From an uncultured Candidatus Saccharibacteria bacterium (GTDB lineage Bacteria > Patescibacteria > Saccharimonadia > Saccharimonadales > CAMLKC01): a stretch of DNA of 41,229 bases. The notes beneath the pieces were generated by a model. The model searched no databases and was not told the DNA's origin. It saw nothing but the letters and a program-made list of their open reading frames with translations. Every line of letters starts with the position of its first letter. The first letter of the stretch is position 1. This document shows positions 29,752 through 37,317 of this stretch, in pieces. The position numbers and the translations under genes were made by a program. The stretch covers positions 1 through 41,229 of the forward strand of contig CAMLDM010000004.1 of NCBI GenBank assembly GCA_946479025.1, given 5' to 3'.

Positions 29752-31578
29752 ATGAACAAGGATCGTCACTACATTTCTGGACTCGACGGACTGCGTGCGC
29801 TCGCCGTGCTTGCGGTTATCGTGTATCATGTGGCGCCGCATATGCTGCCGGGCGGCTACCTTGGCGTGGATATTTTCTTTGTGATCAGCGGTTTTCTTAT
29901 CACGACGCTGCTCATGACCGAGCATGCAAAATACGGTAAAATCAACTTGCGGCAATTCTGGCTGCGCCGCGCACGACGCCTGCTTCCCGCCCTTGCCGTT
30001 ACGGTGCTGATTATCAGCTCGGTCGTATTTTTTATACGCGGCGACATTCTCGTGGGGATCGGCCAGCAGATTTTAGGAGCGGCGACCTTCAGCAGCAACT
30101 GGATGGAAGTAATAAACGGCACAAATTACTTCTCGAACAATACGACGCATCTTTTCATGAACTTCTGGTCACTGGCCGTGGAGGAGCAGTTTTACCTGGT
30201 GTGGCCATTTATGGTTTTACTCTTGATCGGCGTCCTTAAAAAGCCAAAGGTTGGCGTAGTGATTACAGCGCTGCTGGCGTTGGCTTCTGCCGCCTGGATG
30301 GCGTGGCTCTTTAACGGCGGCACGTCGGCGACACGCGTTTATTATGGCACCGATACGCATATTTTTGGCCTCATGATCGGTGCAAGCATTGCGTTTATCG
30401 CACGAGCTCAAAATACCCACCAGCCACTTCGCCGGATGTCGCAACCATTCTGGAAGCTGCGTCGCTTTGCGCGAACCACTCAGCTGCTCGGGGCGGCAAG
30501 CCTGGGCGGAATTATCGTCCTGTTTTTCGCGCTGCCCGACCAGTCACAACTTGCCTATGGGGGCGGCCTGTTCCTTGCCAGTCTCCTTACAGCAATTGTG
30601 CTCGTCGCAACGGTTAGCATGCCCGGCGCACTCCAGAAAATGTTCAAACTCAGACCGCTCGCCTGGGTTGGCAGCAGGTCGTACGGCATTTATTTATGGC
30701 ATTGGCCGGTGCTCGTATTATTACGCTATACGCTACCCCATACAATCGAATGGTGGGTAATTCCGCTAGGTCTCGTCACGCTTACATTTACCGCTGCCGA
30801 GTTAAGTTACACCTACCTTGAAATGCCCATCCGCAGACACGGCTTCCGTAAAACGATCCGGCGTGCCGTTGCTTGGCGGCGCATGGAAACGGGCGCGTTT
30901 ACCGCACGTATCCACACCCGCCCGCACACTGCCATGCTAGCGTTATTTCTCGCGGTCGTTCTTACTGTCTCTGCGGTAATAAACGCACCGACTAAAACCG
31001 CAGCCCAGCTTCGGATAGAAGCAGGAGAGGAAGCCATCGCAAGGCAGGCTACAGTCCGTCAGGCGGCTCAGCGGGAAGCTGCCAAACGGCATGTGCCTGT
31101 AACCGGGAATAATATTTCGGCAGTCGGCGATTCGGTCATGCTTGGTAGCGCGCCATATCTGCAACAGGTTTTTCCTGGCATAGCTATAGATGCCGTCGTC
31201 TCACGCTCACTTACCGGCAATGGCTTGGAAACGATTGAAAACATGAAGCGGACAAAGACGCTGCGCAAGTATGTTGTCGTTGCGCTGGGAACAAATGGCT
31301 ATTACGGTACGGGCATGCTCGAAAAGATGATACGGGAGCTAAAGGGTTACGACATCGTGCTCGTTACGGCTCACGCCGACAGGGAATGGACGACGCCGAA
31401 CAATAATGATGCGCACTTGGCAGCAAAAAAACACCACAATATCTCAATCGCTGAATGGGACCGGGCAATTGCCCCTCATCCTGAATTACTCTCAGAAGAT
31501 GGTATTCATCCGTTCACAGAACAGGGCGACAAACTATATGCCAAATGCATCAAGCAGGCACTGGAAAAATTCAAATAA
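29752..31578 (+). CDS. OatA-like acyltransferase (acyltransferase 3 + SGNH hydrolase)
   Basis: A two-domain envelope enzyme that O-acetylates peptidoglycan or other glycans. Residues 1-375 are an acyltransferase-3 membrane domain with about ten helices, GLDGLRALAVLAVIVYHV, GYLGVDIFFVISGFLI and SLAVEEQFYLVWP. After a linker, residues about 435-608 form an SGNH domain with AVGDSVMLG (catalytic Ser block), VVALGTNGYYG, and DGIHPFTEQG (Asp-His). Both halves keep their catalytic residues, so it is likely active. The start at 29752 has AGAGGAG just upstream; an ATG at 29737 lies at or before the transcript start implied by TATACT (29729-29734). Confidence 0.92.
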   Translation: MNKDRHYISGLDGLRALAVLAVIVYHVAPHMLPGGYLGVDIFFVISGFLITTLLMTEHAKYGKINLRQFWLRRARRLLPALAVTVLIISSVVFFIRGDILVGIGQQILGAATFSSNWMEVINGTNYFSNNTTHLFMNFWSLAVEEQFYLVWPFMVLLLIGVLKKPKVGVVITALLALASAAWMAWLFNGGTSATRVYYGTDTHIFGLMIGASIAFIARAQNTHQPLRRMSQPFWKLRRFARTTQLLGAASLGGIIVLFFALPDQSQLAYGGGLFLASLLTAIVLVATVSMPGALQKMFKLRPLAWVGSRSYGIYLWHWPVLVLLRYTLPHTIEWWVIPLGLVTLTFTAAELSYTYLEMPIRRHGFRKTIRRAVAWRRMETGAFTARIHTRPHTAMLALFLAVVLTVSAVINAPTKTAAQLRIEAGEEAIARQATVRQAAQREAAKRHVPVTGNNISAVGDSVMLGSAPYLQQVFPGIAIDAVVSRSLTGNGLETIENMKRTKTLRKYVVVALGTNGYYGTGMLEKMIRELKGYDIVLVTAHADREWTTPNNNDAHLAAKKHHNISIAEWDRAIAPHPELLSEDGIHPFTEQGDKLYAKCIKQALEKFK

Positions 31579-31582
31579 AAGC

Positions 31583-31732
31583 TTACTCAACTTCAACGTC
31601 GTCGGGAAGACGGTCGTGATGTGTGCGGATAAAGTTTTTCAGCTCTTCAGTACTGCGCGGACGGTTCCACGTATCTAGATTTAGGATTTCACTAAGGGTA
31701 ACTGCTTCAATTGCAGCGGAATTCGTTTCCAT
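31583..31732 (-). CDS. Small protein (49 aa), unknown function
   Basis: The frame METNSAAIEAVTLSEIL then LDTWNRPRSTEELKNFI then DRLPDDVEVE is acidic and helical. It looks like a real short protein rather than a shadow, since it sits outside any other gene and uses ordinary codons. It is convergent to the acyltransferase with a 4-bp gap. The leader is A-rich with only a weak purine stretch (AGAAAG). The remaining 31733-31851 is AT-rich and shows no gene. Confidence 0.5.
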   Translation of the reverse strand: METNSAAIEAVTLSEILNLDTWNRPRSTEELKNFIRTHHDRLPDDVEVE

Positions 31733-31851
31733 GTTCTTTGCTTTCTTTTTATTTTTATTGCTTTATGTACTTATTTAAGCATAAGTTGTAATAAAAAGCA
31801 ATAGCATAATACAAATACACCACTCCTTTCTCTCATGTTCTCCCTCGTGCT

Positions 31852-31881
31852 TTGACCAATCCGCCCCGCTTATGCTATAAA
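31852..31881 (+). promoter_or_regulatory. Promoter of the 31912 operon
   Basis: TTGACC (31852-31857), 18-bp spacer, TATAAA (31876-31881). Leader about 24 nt. Confidence 0.55.
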
Positions 31882-31911
31882 TAGTACAGAGGTAGGCAAA
31901 AATAAATATAC

Positions 31912-32628
31912 ATGTTAAGTTCTCTCGCCATTGTCGCTTTCGCAGCACTCATCCATGCCAGTTTCCAACTGAGCGTGAGTATGCTGACACTCCTGAGCGG
32001 CCACGCCATCGGTGCAAAGACAGCCCATACCAAACTACTCCGGCTAACGAGCGGCTTTTTGCTGGGCGTGGGCGTCATGACTATGCTGACCATTTCATTT
32101 ATCGCTTTCCTTTTTCAGCACGCATTTGGAACTACCGTGCCGCTTCTCGCTTGGGCAATAGCTTGTGGTCTGCTGCTTGGGCTAGGTGTCGCGGTATGGA
32201 CATTCTACTACCGGCGTGAGCCAGGAACCAGTTTGTGGCTGCCGCGTGGAATGGCCCGCTACCTGAGCGAGCGTACCAAAGCAACCAGACACAGTGCCGA
32301 GGCATTTGGCTTGGGTCTTTCGAGCGTTATCGGTGAATTGATTTTTGTTTTGGCTCCGATGATCATCAGCGCGCTTGTCCTGGTACGCCTTGAACCCCTA
32401 TGGCAACTGGCTGGAGTTGGCATCTACACCGGTATTTCCCTGCTTTCCCTGCTGATCGTGTACGGGCTGGTCGGCAGCGGACACAAGCTCAGCCGCATCC
32501 AAAAATGGCGCGAGGGCAACAAGCGTTTTTTGCAGTTTGCCGCCGGCAGCGGTCTTTTGATTCTCGGATTTTACGTATATGTCGACCAAGTCGTCTCCGT
32601 AACAGCATTCGCTGCTGGAGGCCGCTAA
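31912..32628 (+). CDS. Polytopic membrane protein (238 aa), transporter-like
   Basis: About six predicted membrane helices (3-25, 48-72, 76-98, 132-155, 163-188, 205-225). The glycine pattern and paired three-helix halves recall small LysE- or DsbD/CcdA-type transporters, but no motif cysteines are present, so the family is uncertain. It starts an operon with an ATP-cone protein (1-bp gap) and a flavoprotein, suggesting membrane export or a redox-linked function. Confidence 0.65.
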   Translation: MLSSLAIVAFAALIHASFQLSVSMLTLLSGHAIGAKTAHTKLLRLTSGFLLGVGVMTMLTISFIAFLFQHAFGTTVPLLAWAIACGLLLGLGVAVWTFYYRREPGTSLWLPRGMARYLSERTKATRHSAEAFGLGLSSVIGELIFVLAPMIISALVLVRLEPLWQLAGVGIYTGISLLSLLIVYGLVGSGHKLSRIQKWREGNKRFLQFAAGSGLLILGFYVYVDQVVSVTAFAAGGR

Positions 32629-32629
32629 G

Positions 32630-32914
32630 GTGGCGAAAGCAATTGACATCATCAAGCGCGAAGGACGACGCCCCAGCGAGCGCTTTGACCGCGATAAACT
32701 GCATGCGAGCATCCAGGCGGCATGCCTGAGCGTCCGCAGCCCCGAAGGCGAAGCTGAAATGACCGCAAACACCGTATGTGACGCTGTTATCGTGTGGCTT
32801 GAAACAAAACCAGAAGTAACCAGTGCGGACCTGAGACGGAAAGCAGCGGAAGCGCTGGAGCGCCATCACCCCGAGGCAGCATATTTATACAAACACCACC
32901 GGATGGTGATGTAA
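32630..32914 (+). CDS. Stand-alone ATP-cone domain protein
   Basis: The 94-residue protein matches the ATP-cone found at the N-terminus of class I/III ribonucleotide reductases and in NrdR: IIKREGRRPSERFDRDKLHASIQAACLS (R-x-G-R, FDRxKL-x-SI) and a C-terminal helical part ending AAYLYKHH, equivalent to the usual A-Y-x-Y-x-S-V-Y-x-x-F end. NrdR's zinc-ribbon is absent, so it is a lone nucleotide sensor. The start is GTG with GGAGG 8 bases upstream inside the previous gene. It may sense dATP/ATP for its operon partners. Confidence 0.78.
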   Translation: MAKAIDIIKREGRRPSERFDRDKLHASIQAACLSVRSPEGEAEMTANTVCDAVIVWLETKPEVTSADLRRKAAEALERHHPEAAYLYKHHRMVM

Positions 32915-32924
32915 GGAGACAAAC

Positions 32925-34298
32925 ATGGCAAAACGAATAAAATTTGACTATGACCTGATTGTTATCGGCAGCGGCGCTGGCGGAAGCGCAGCAGCAACGA
33001 TCGCCGCCCGGGCTGGCCAGCGGGTTGCCATCATCGAAGCCGACACATTCGGCGGTGACTCGCCCAACTGGAGCGACGTCCCTACAAAAGCCCTGCTCCA
33101 TGTCGCCCACCTTTACGATGAAGCTCGTCATGGCTCCCGCTTTGGACTGCGCTCCAGCACCATGGGCTACAACTACCCTTCGCTGCGTAACTGGAAAGAT
33201 CTCGCGGTAAAACGAACGGGCGCCGGCGGTAATCGCAAATTTTACGAGAACGAACACATTGCCACCTATCACGGGATCGCCCACTTCCTCTCGCCAAACG
33301 AAATTTCCGTCAACCGCCGTCATCTTTCCGCCGAACGCTTCCTCGTTGCCACCGGGTCGCACTGGGTTGCGCCAAACATTCAGGGGCTCGGCGACATCTC
33401 TTACGTCACGCCGCGTACTATCCTCGACGCTATGCGGCCACCTAAAAGCCTGTATATTATCGGCGGCGGCACGGTCGGAATTGAGATCGCCCAGCTAATG
33501 GCCATTTTCGGTACAAAAGTTTACATTGCTGAAATCGCCAGCCGCCTCCTGCCCCAGGAAGACGAAGAAGTTGGCGTACTTATGGAGCGTATCCTCAAAG
33601 AGCAAAAAGGTATCGCTGCGCTCACACAGACACGCACGCTTATGGCGGTAAAAGATGGCGTCGGCAAACGCGTTACCTACACCCGCGGCGGCGTTGAAAA
33701 GTCAATTCACGTCGATGAAGTGTTGCTTGCTACGGGCCGCGTACCGCGCGTTGATTTAGGCCTTGAAAACGCTAGCGTCGCCTACACACCAAAGGGAATT
33801 GAAGTGGATGAATACTTGCAAACAAGCGCCCGTCATATCTTTGCCGCCGGTGACGTACTTGGCCACAACAGCCACACTCACACGGCACTACTGGAAAGCC
33901 GGGTGGCCGCACACAACCTGCTTCATCCGAAAGCCAAAATTACACCCGATTACACCGCGACGCCGCGTCTGACCTTCACGTACCCAGGCATCGCTTCGGT
34001 CGGTCTCAGCGAGGATGACTGCCTTAAACGCGACCTGGCGATTAACAAAGCGATCGCGCCGCTCAATATCATTGCACGCAGCAACACCAGCGACTTCCGC
34101 GACGGCTTCGTTAAGATCGTCACCGACAAAAAGGGTGTTATCCTAGGCGGAACGGTCGTTGCGCCGCATGCCGCTGAAATTATCCACGAGCTCACTCTGG
34201 CCGTAAAGTTCGGCCTCACCGCTGAGCAAGTTGCTTCTACGCCGCACGCCTTCCTCAGCTGGAGTGAGGCTGTGCGGGTCGCGGCTGCCAAGCTATAA
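32925..34298 (+). CDS. FAD/NAD(P) flavoprotein of MerA/Lpd family without redox disulfide
   Basis: The 457-residue protein has the full class-I disulfide-reductase layout. It shows FAD motif IVIGSGAGGSAAATIAARAGQRVAIIE (12-38), NAD motif YIIGGGTVGIEIAQLMAIFGTKVYIAE (about 180-205), second FAD motif IFAAGDVLG (near 307) and C-terminal dimerisation domain (345-457). The CxxxxC active site is lost: homologues have GGTCLNVGCIPSK, here GGDSPNWSDVPTK (C46 to S, C51 to D). The C-terminal His-Glu pair is also altered (STPHAFLSWSE). It probably still binds FAD and NAD(P)H, but cannot do dithiol chemistry, so it may act as an NADH or quinone-type reductase. AAGGAG precedes the ATG. Confidence 0.88.
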   Translation: MAKRIKFDYDLIVIGSGAGGSAAATIAARAGQRVAIIEADTFGGDSPNWSDVPTKALLHVAHLYDEARHGSRFGLRSSTMGYNYPSLRNWKDLAVKRTGAGGNRKFYENEHIATYHGIAHFLSPNEISVNRRHLSAERFLVATGSHWVAPNIQGLGDISYVTPRTILDAMRPPKSLYIIGGGTVGIEIAQLMAIFGTKVYIAEIASRLLPQEDEEVGVLMERILKEQKGIAALTQTRTLMAVKDGVGKRVTYTRGGVEKSIHVDEVLLATGRVPRVDLGLENASVAYTPKGIEVDEYLQTSARHIFAAGDVLGHNSHTHTALLESRVAAHNLLHPKAKITPDYTATPRLTFTYPGIASVGLSEDDCLKRDLAINKAIAPLNIIARSNTSDFRDGFVKIVTDKKGVILGGTVVAPHAAEIIHELTLAVKFGLTAEQVASTPHAFLSWSEAVRVAAAKL

Positions 34299-34299
34299 A

Positions 34300-34734
34300 T
34301 TACATTACATGCGAAAGTTGCGCGCTTGGATCGACGCACGATTTATAGACGAGCTGCTCAAGACGAATATCACTGCCTTCGAATATGCGGGGATCAATAA
34401 ACGCAATCTCTTCTCCATCCGCGCCTGGCTTAAAATCGCTCGTTTGTGTTTTCACTTCGTAGACGACCCACATTCCCCAGCGGTCGTGCTTAGACACGAA
34501 GAACGTCATCGTCGACAAAAGCCGAGCCTCAAATTCCCCTTCATATCCGACTTCCTCATAAAGTTCCCTGCGGAGCCCTTCTCTATACGACTCACCATGA
34601 TCGAGGCCACCGCCTGGCAGACTCCATCCACTCCCATCTTCTTTTACAAGAAGAACCTCGCCCTTTTCGTTGCGGATCACCGCCTTTAACGAGACTCGAT
34701 AAACTGCATTTGGATACTTTCCGCGTTGAATCAT
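34300..34734 (-). CDS. Nudix hydrolase
   Basis: The 144-residue protein has a perfect Nudix box: G-G-G-L-D-H-G-E then REGLRRELYEEVGY (residues about 45-64), preceded by WSLPGG. RVSLKAVIRNEKGEVLLVK is the usual first strand pair. The substrate is unknown. The start at 34734 is set by a TATACT box six bases upstream; an upstream in-frame start at 34869 would run through the tRNA-fMet gene and is rejected. It converges on the flavoprotein with a 1-bp gap. Confidence 0.9.
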   Translation of the reverse strand: MIQRGKYPNAVYRVSLKAVIRNEKGEVLLVKEDGSGWSLPGGGLDHGESYREGLRRELYEEVGYEGEFEARLLSTMTFFVSKHDRWGMWVVYEVKTQTSDFKPGADGEEIAFIDPRIFEGSDIRLEQLVYKSCVDPSAQLSHVM

Positions 34735-34740
34735 GCAACA

Positions 34741-34746
34741 AGTATA
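34741..34746 (-). promoter_or_regulatory. -10 box of the 34300 Nudix gene, leaderless spacing
   Basis: TATACT on the minus strand, six bases before the ATG at 34734. Confidence 0.55.
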
Positions 34747-34754
34747 GCATGGTG

Positions 34755-34783
34755 TTGCAACAGAAGTGGTTCTCTGGTATGAT
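34755..34783 (+). promoter_or_regulatory. Promoter of tRNA-fMet
   Basis: TTGCAA (34755-34760), 17-bp spacer, TATGAT (34778-34783), 11 bases before the tRNA 5' end. Confidence 0.7.
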
Positions 34784-34794
34784 AGAGGACGTAT

Positions 34795-34873
<79 letters not shown>

Positions 34874-34882
34874 GAAAAACGT

Positions 34883-34908
34883 CTCAGCAGTTTGCTGGGG
34901 CTTTTTTC
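34883..34908 (+). terminator. Terminator of tRNA-fMet
   Basis: CTCAGCA-GTT-TGCTGGG, then GC and TTTTTT. Confidence 0.75.
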
Positions 34909-34920
34909 TTGTTACAAGGG

Positions 34921-35355
34921 CTACCTACTATGGTTTCCTCCGAACAGAAAATTAATCCACTGCTGCAGATTGTTTTCCGGCTCGATACTGCCAGATGAGC
35001 TCTTGTCCGGTACCGAGTCAGCCTTTGCTTTCTGGGAGTTTGGCGGTAAGATAAGCGCCTTCTCACCCGGCATACCGAGTCCCAGGTGCTCTCTCATGGC
35101 CAGTTCTTCATATTCACTGCTTTGGTAGTATTTTTGCTCGTAGGCAAGATTTTGCGTCTCAAGATCAACCAGCTTCTCCTGGCGTGATTTCGCATCGATT
35201 TCTTTTTGCAAATTATAATTACGCTGCATCATGCCGATAGATCCCCATGCCCAGCTGGCACCAATAACAAGCGCCACAGTCACGACAATGTTGTTCATCG
35301 TAAGATACCGATGACGAATGTGATAGTAAAGCTTGCGGATGTTTATTTTTTTCAT
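34921..35355 (-). CDS. Septum formation initiator family (FtsB/DivIC-like)
   Basis: A bitopic division protein that links FtsQ/DivIB and FtsL in the divisome. It has a basic cytosolic N-terminus, one membrane helix (about 22-38), a coiled coil (about 42-80, LQKEIDAKSRQEKLVDLETQNLAYEQ) and the family end YEELAMREHLGLGMPGEKALILPP (83-105). Then comes a polar tail that is longer than in E. coli FtsB. TATAAT (35370-35375, minus) gives a short leader without Shine-Dalgarno sequence. It lies between tRNA-fMet and tRNA-Ile2. Confidence 0.87.
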   Translation of the reverse strand: MKKINIRKLYYHIRHRYLTMNNIVVTVALVIGASWAWGSIGMMQRNYNLQKEIDAKSRQEKLVDLETQNLAYEQKYYQSSEYEELAMREHLGLGMPGEKALILPPNSQKAKADSVPDKSSSGSIEPENNLQQWINFLFGGNHSR

Positions 35356-35396
35356 GATGGTTTGGTTTTATTATAGCCTAACAGAGAGGATTACGC

Positions 35397-35402
35397 TATA
35401 AT
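35397..35402 (+). promoter_or_regulatory. -10 box of tRNA-Ile2
   Basis: TATAAT, 9 bases before the tRNA 5' end. Confidence 0.5.
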
Positions 35403-35411
35403 GCCAAGGAC

Positions 35412-35487
35412 GGGGGCGTAGCTCATCGGTTAGAGCAGGCGGCTCATAACCACTTGGTAGTTGGTTCGATTCCAACCGCCCCCACCA
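35412..35487 (+). tRNA. tRNA with CAU anticodon, probable tRNA-Ile2 (lysidine)
   Basis: Cloverleaf with encoded CCA: acceptor GGGGGCG/CGCCCCC, D arm GCTC/GAGC, anticodon loop CTCATAA, T arm GTTGG-TTCGATT-CCAAC. The anticodon arm and variable region (GCAGGCG, CTCATAA, CTTGGT) closely resemble E. coli ileX, unlike the Met-type tRNA at 14845. Hence C34 is probably modified to lysidine by TilS (8294-9139) so that it reads AUA as Ile. An elongator-Met alternative cannot be fully excluded. Confidence 0.85.
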
Positions 35488-35503
35488 TGCATGATATAAA
35501 AAC

Positions 35504-35525
35504 AAACGCCCCCATGGAGGCGTTT
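35504..35525. terminator. Bidirectional terminator
   Basis: AAACGCC and GGCGTTT arms with an 8-nt loop. T-rich sequence follows on both strands, so it serves tRNA-Ile2 (plus) and the 208-residue gene (minus). Confidence 0.75.
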
Positions 35526-35543
35526 ATTCATTTTCAAAAATGC

Positions 35544-36170
35544 CTACGAGAGCTCAAAGCCTTTTACGTGTCCCCTCGCCTTACGAAGCGCCTTAGTGAA
35601 GCGACTTGCCTTAACCTGATCCGCGTTACGGCCACGCTCAATTTCCGTCAAGTACATACCGTCAACGCGTATCTCTGTGAGGTCTTCGTAGCCGGGACGT
35701 GAATGATTAGTGGTAAACTCAAGCATCTGACCATCCTCACTTAGTTTCATATCTCGGGTTTCAAACACAGGATACTCGAATGGAGTTTCATGTGCCGTTA
35801 TACGCGTTGTTTTCTCGTCATCGCCACCTTTGTAGTGGTGGAGATTATTATTAGCACTAACATCACGCTTAAGAACCAACGTGAGAGGCTCGCCATTATG
35901 CTCACCTTTAACAATAAGGTGAGCTTCGGTACTGAGACTTCCCGCTCCCTCAAAAGCATCAAACCCTTTCTTGCGTACATCCGAGTCTCCGAGCTCAACG
36001 CCTCGGGCAGTAAAGGCCGGAGCCGAGGGTCCATAAATATTAGCATGACGCTCCGGATACTTAATAGGCACTGCAGGTTGGGTCTCAAGAAGCTCTTTTA
36101 GCGTGGTGTTTGCCTTTTGTAAAATTTCTCGTGGAGTTTTAGGCGATTTTTGTGTGGGATCTTTATCCAT
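35544..36170 (-). CDS. Hypothetical protein (208 aa)
   Basis: Not recognised. A soluble, charged protein with a basic N-terminal helix, a middle with beta-strand pattern (AHLIVKGEHNGEPLTLVLKRD, LEFTTNHSRPGYEDLTEIRVDGMYLTEIE) and a basic C-terminus (KASRFTKALRKARGHVKG). No signal peptide. It ends at a shared terminator. Base composition is more AT-rich than the ribosomal-type genes near it. No Shine-Dalgarno sequence is evident. Confidence 0.65.
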   Translation of the reverse strand: MDKDPTQKSPKTPREILQKANTTLKELLETQPAVPIKYPERHANIYGPSAPAFTARGVELGDSDVRKKGFDAFEGAGSLSTEAHLIVKGEHNGEPLTLVLKRDVSANNNLHHYKGGDDEKTTRITAHETPFEYPVFETRDMKLSEDGQMLEFTTNHSRPGYEDLTEIRVDGMYLTEIERGRNADQVKASRFTKALRKARGHVKGFELS

Positions 36171-36264
36171 ATCATTACGTTAACATAAGTTTTATAAATA
36201 TACAAGTATATGGTGCCTCTACGAAGACGGGGGTGCGCTTCTTTGCCTGACGCGTGACCCCAAT

Positions 36265-36314
36265 CAAAAAAGCCCCTCCAGACCAGATTTGCGCTGGTCT
36301 TTTGGGGCAATTTT
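36265..36314 (-). terminator. Terminator of the 68-aa gene
   Basis: GCCCC...GACCAG and CTGGTC...GGGGC form a two-part stem with an internal loop. On the minus strand it is followed by TTTTTTGATT. Confidence 0.75.
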
Positions 36315-36366
36315 GGCACCTGTTTGTTTGATACTACTATACCACCAAACGTGCTAATGTTTCAAG

Positions 36367-36573
36367 TTATTTTTTCTTGCTGATGGTCAGGAAACCGTTG
36401 CGTGGGTTTTCTTTAACTTCGCGGTCAGCTGGAAGATCGGTTGGTTCACCCTTAGCGTTCTTTTCTACCTTTGCGAAAAAGTAAATTGTCTGTGGCTTAC
36501 CACCGCGCAGCGTGACATCGGTCTTGTGCAAGTAGTAAGTAACACCCTTCGAGTTTGTGTGCTTGTAAGCCAT
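36367..36573 (-). CDS. Conserved small protein (68 aa), unknown function
   Basis: A very basic, soluble small protein (MAYKHTNSKGVTYYLHKTDV, then TIYFFAKVEKN, then ENPRNGFLTISKKK). From memory, near-identical small proteins occur widely in Patescibacteria without known function; this should be confirmed by search. It has an excellent AGGAGGT Shine-Dalgarno sequence and a strong terminator, suggesting high expression. A nucleic-acid or ribosome association would fit the charge but is inference. Confidence 0.8.
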   Translation of the reverse strand: MAYKHTNSKGVTYYLHKTDVTLRGGKPQTIYFFAKVEKNAKGEPTDLPADREVKENPRNGFLTISKKK

Positions 36574-36640
36574 AAGTTCTATACCTCCTATTAGTTCTTA
36601 CATCTGCTAGCGTACCGTCTCAAGAAGGCGGTGTCAACAG

Positions 36641-37270
36641 TTAAATACCCCTGTAGTGGCGTTTTAGGAGTAATCGGAGTACCCCAAGACTGATGAGGCG
36701 TACTGCGATCATCAGCAAAATGATGAAACAAACAAGGACCGACAACCCCGCAAAATCAGGTGACCAGAGAGGACTTGCGAAGCTATAACGGTAGAGACTT
36801 GTGTTTGGAAAGACAACATTCTTCGCCGGATCAGGTGATGGCGGATACTTGGCCAGCTGATCTGCAAAACACTGCACATACTCTGGCGACCACGCGCTGA
36901 ACTGCGGCTTACAGTACGCCTCAGCCTTCACGTTTATATTACCGTTCGGGTTGCCGTCATCCTTCGCTGCTTCCACTATTTTTTTCACATCGCGGTTATA
37001 TTGATCTATCAGATAGAACGGACCCGGCTCAGCGTTCATGTGCTGAGCAGCATACCGCTGTAAATCATACAACCTACGCTGTATGGTATCTACGTCGCCG
37101 GCTTTGTCCGCCGAGAGCACGGCATCACGCCGCTGTGCCATGCCGATGTTATTCAGACGCAAAAACGTCGCCGCAACAAATGCCACAAGGAGAAATAAGA
37201 TGAGCAATTGCCACGTTTTTACCCGTTGCAATTGTCGTATACTTCTTTTAACTCGCCGTTTGTCTGCCAC
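36641..37270 (-). CDS. Membrane protein with extracytoplasmic domain (209 aa)
   Basis: A basic N-terminus (1-18), a membrane helix (20-40), then a soluble domain of about 130 residues with two cysteines (AEAYCKPQFSAWSPEYVQCFADQ), and a second membrane helix (about 174-198) with a short basic tail. The start is GTG with AGGTGGG upstream. No family is recognised. The domain between the helices likely faces the outside and may hold a disulfide. It lies between the 68-residue gene and an MFS transporter. Confidence 0.7.
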   Translation of the reverse strand: MADKRRVKRSIRQLQRVKTWQLLILFLLVAFVAATFLRLNNIGMAQRRDAVLSADKAGDVDTIQRRLYDLQRYAAQHMNAEPGPFYLIDQYNRDVKKIVEAAKDDGNPNGNINVKAEAYCKPQFSAWSPEYVQCFADQLAKYPPSPDPAKNVVFPNTSLYRYSFASPLWSPDFAGLSVLVCFIILLMIAVRLISLGVLRLLLKRHYRGI

Positions 37271-37317
37271 TGAAAAAATATCCCACCTGTGCTACTCCTA
37301 TTATTGTAGCATGAGCG

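Noticed and set aside
36686..36720. CTGATGA on both strands within the 209-residue membrane protein gene
   Set aside because: No GAAA motif at the right distance and no closing helices.
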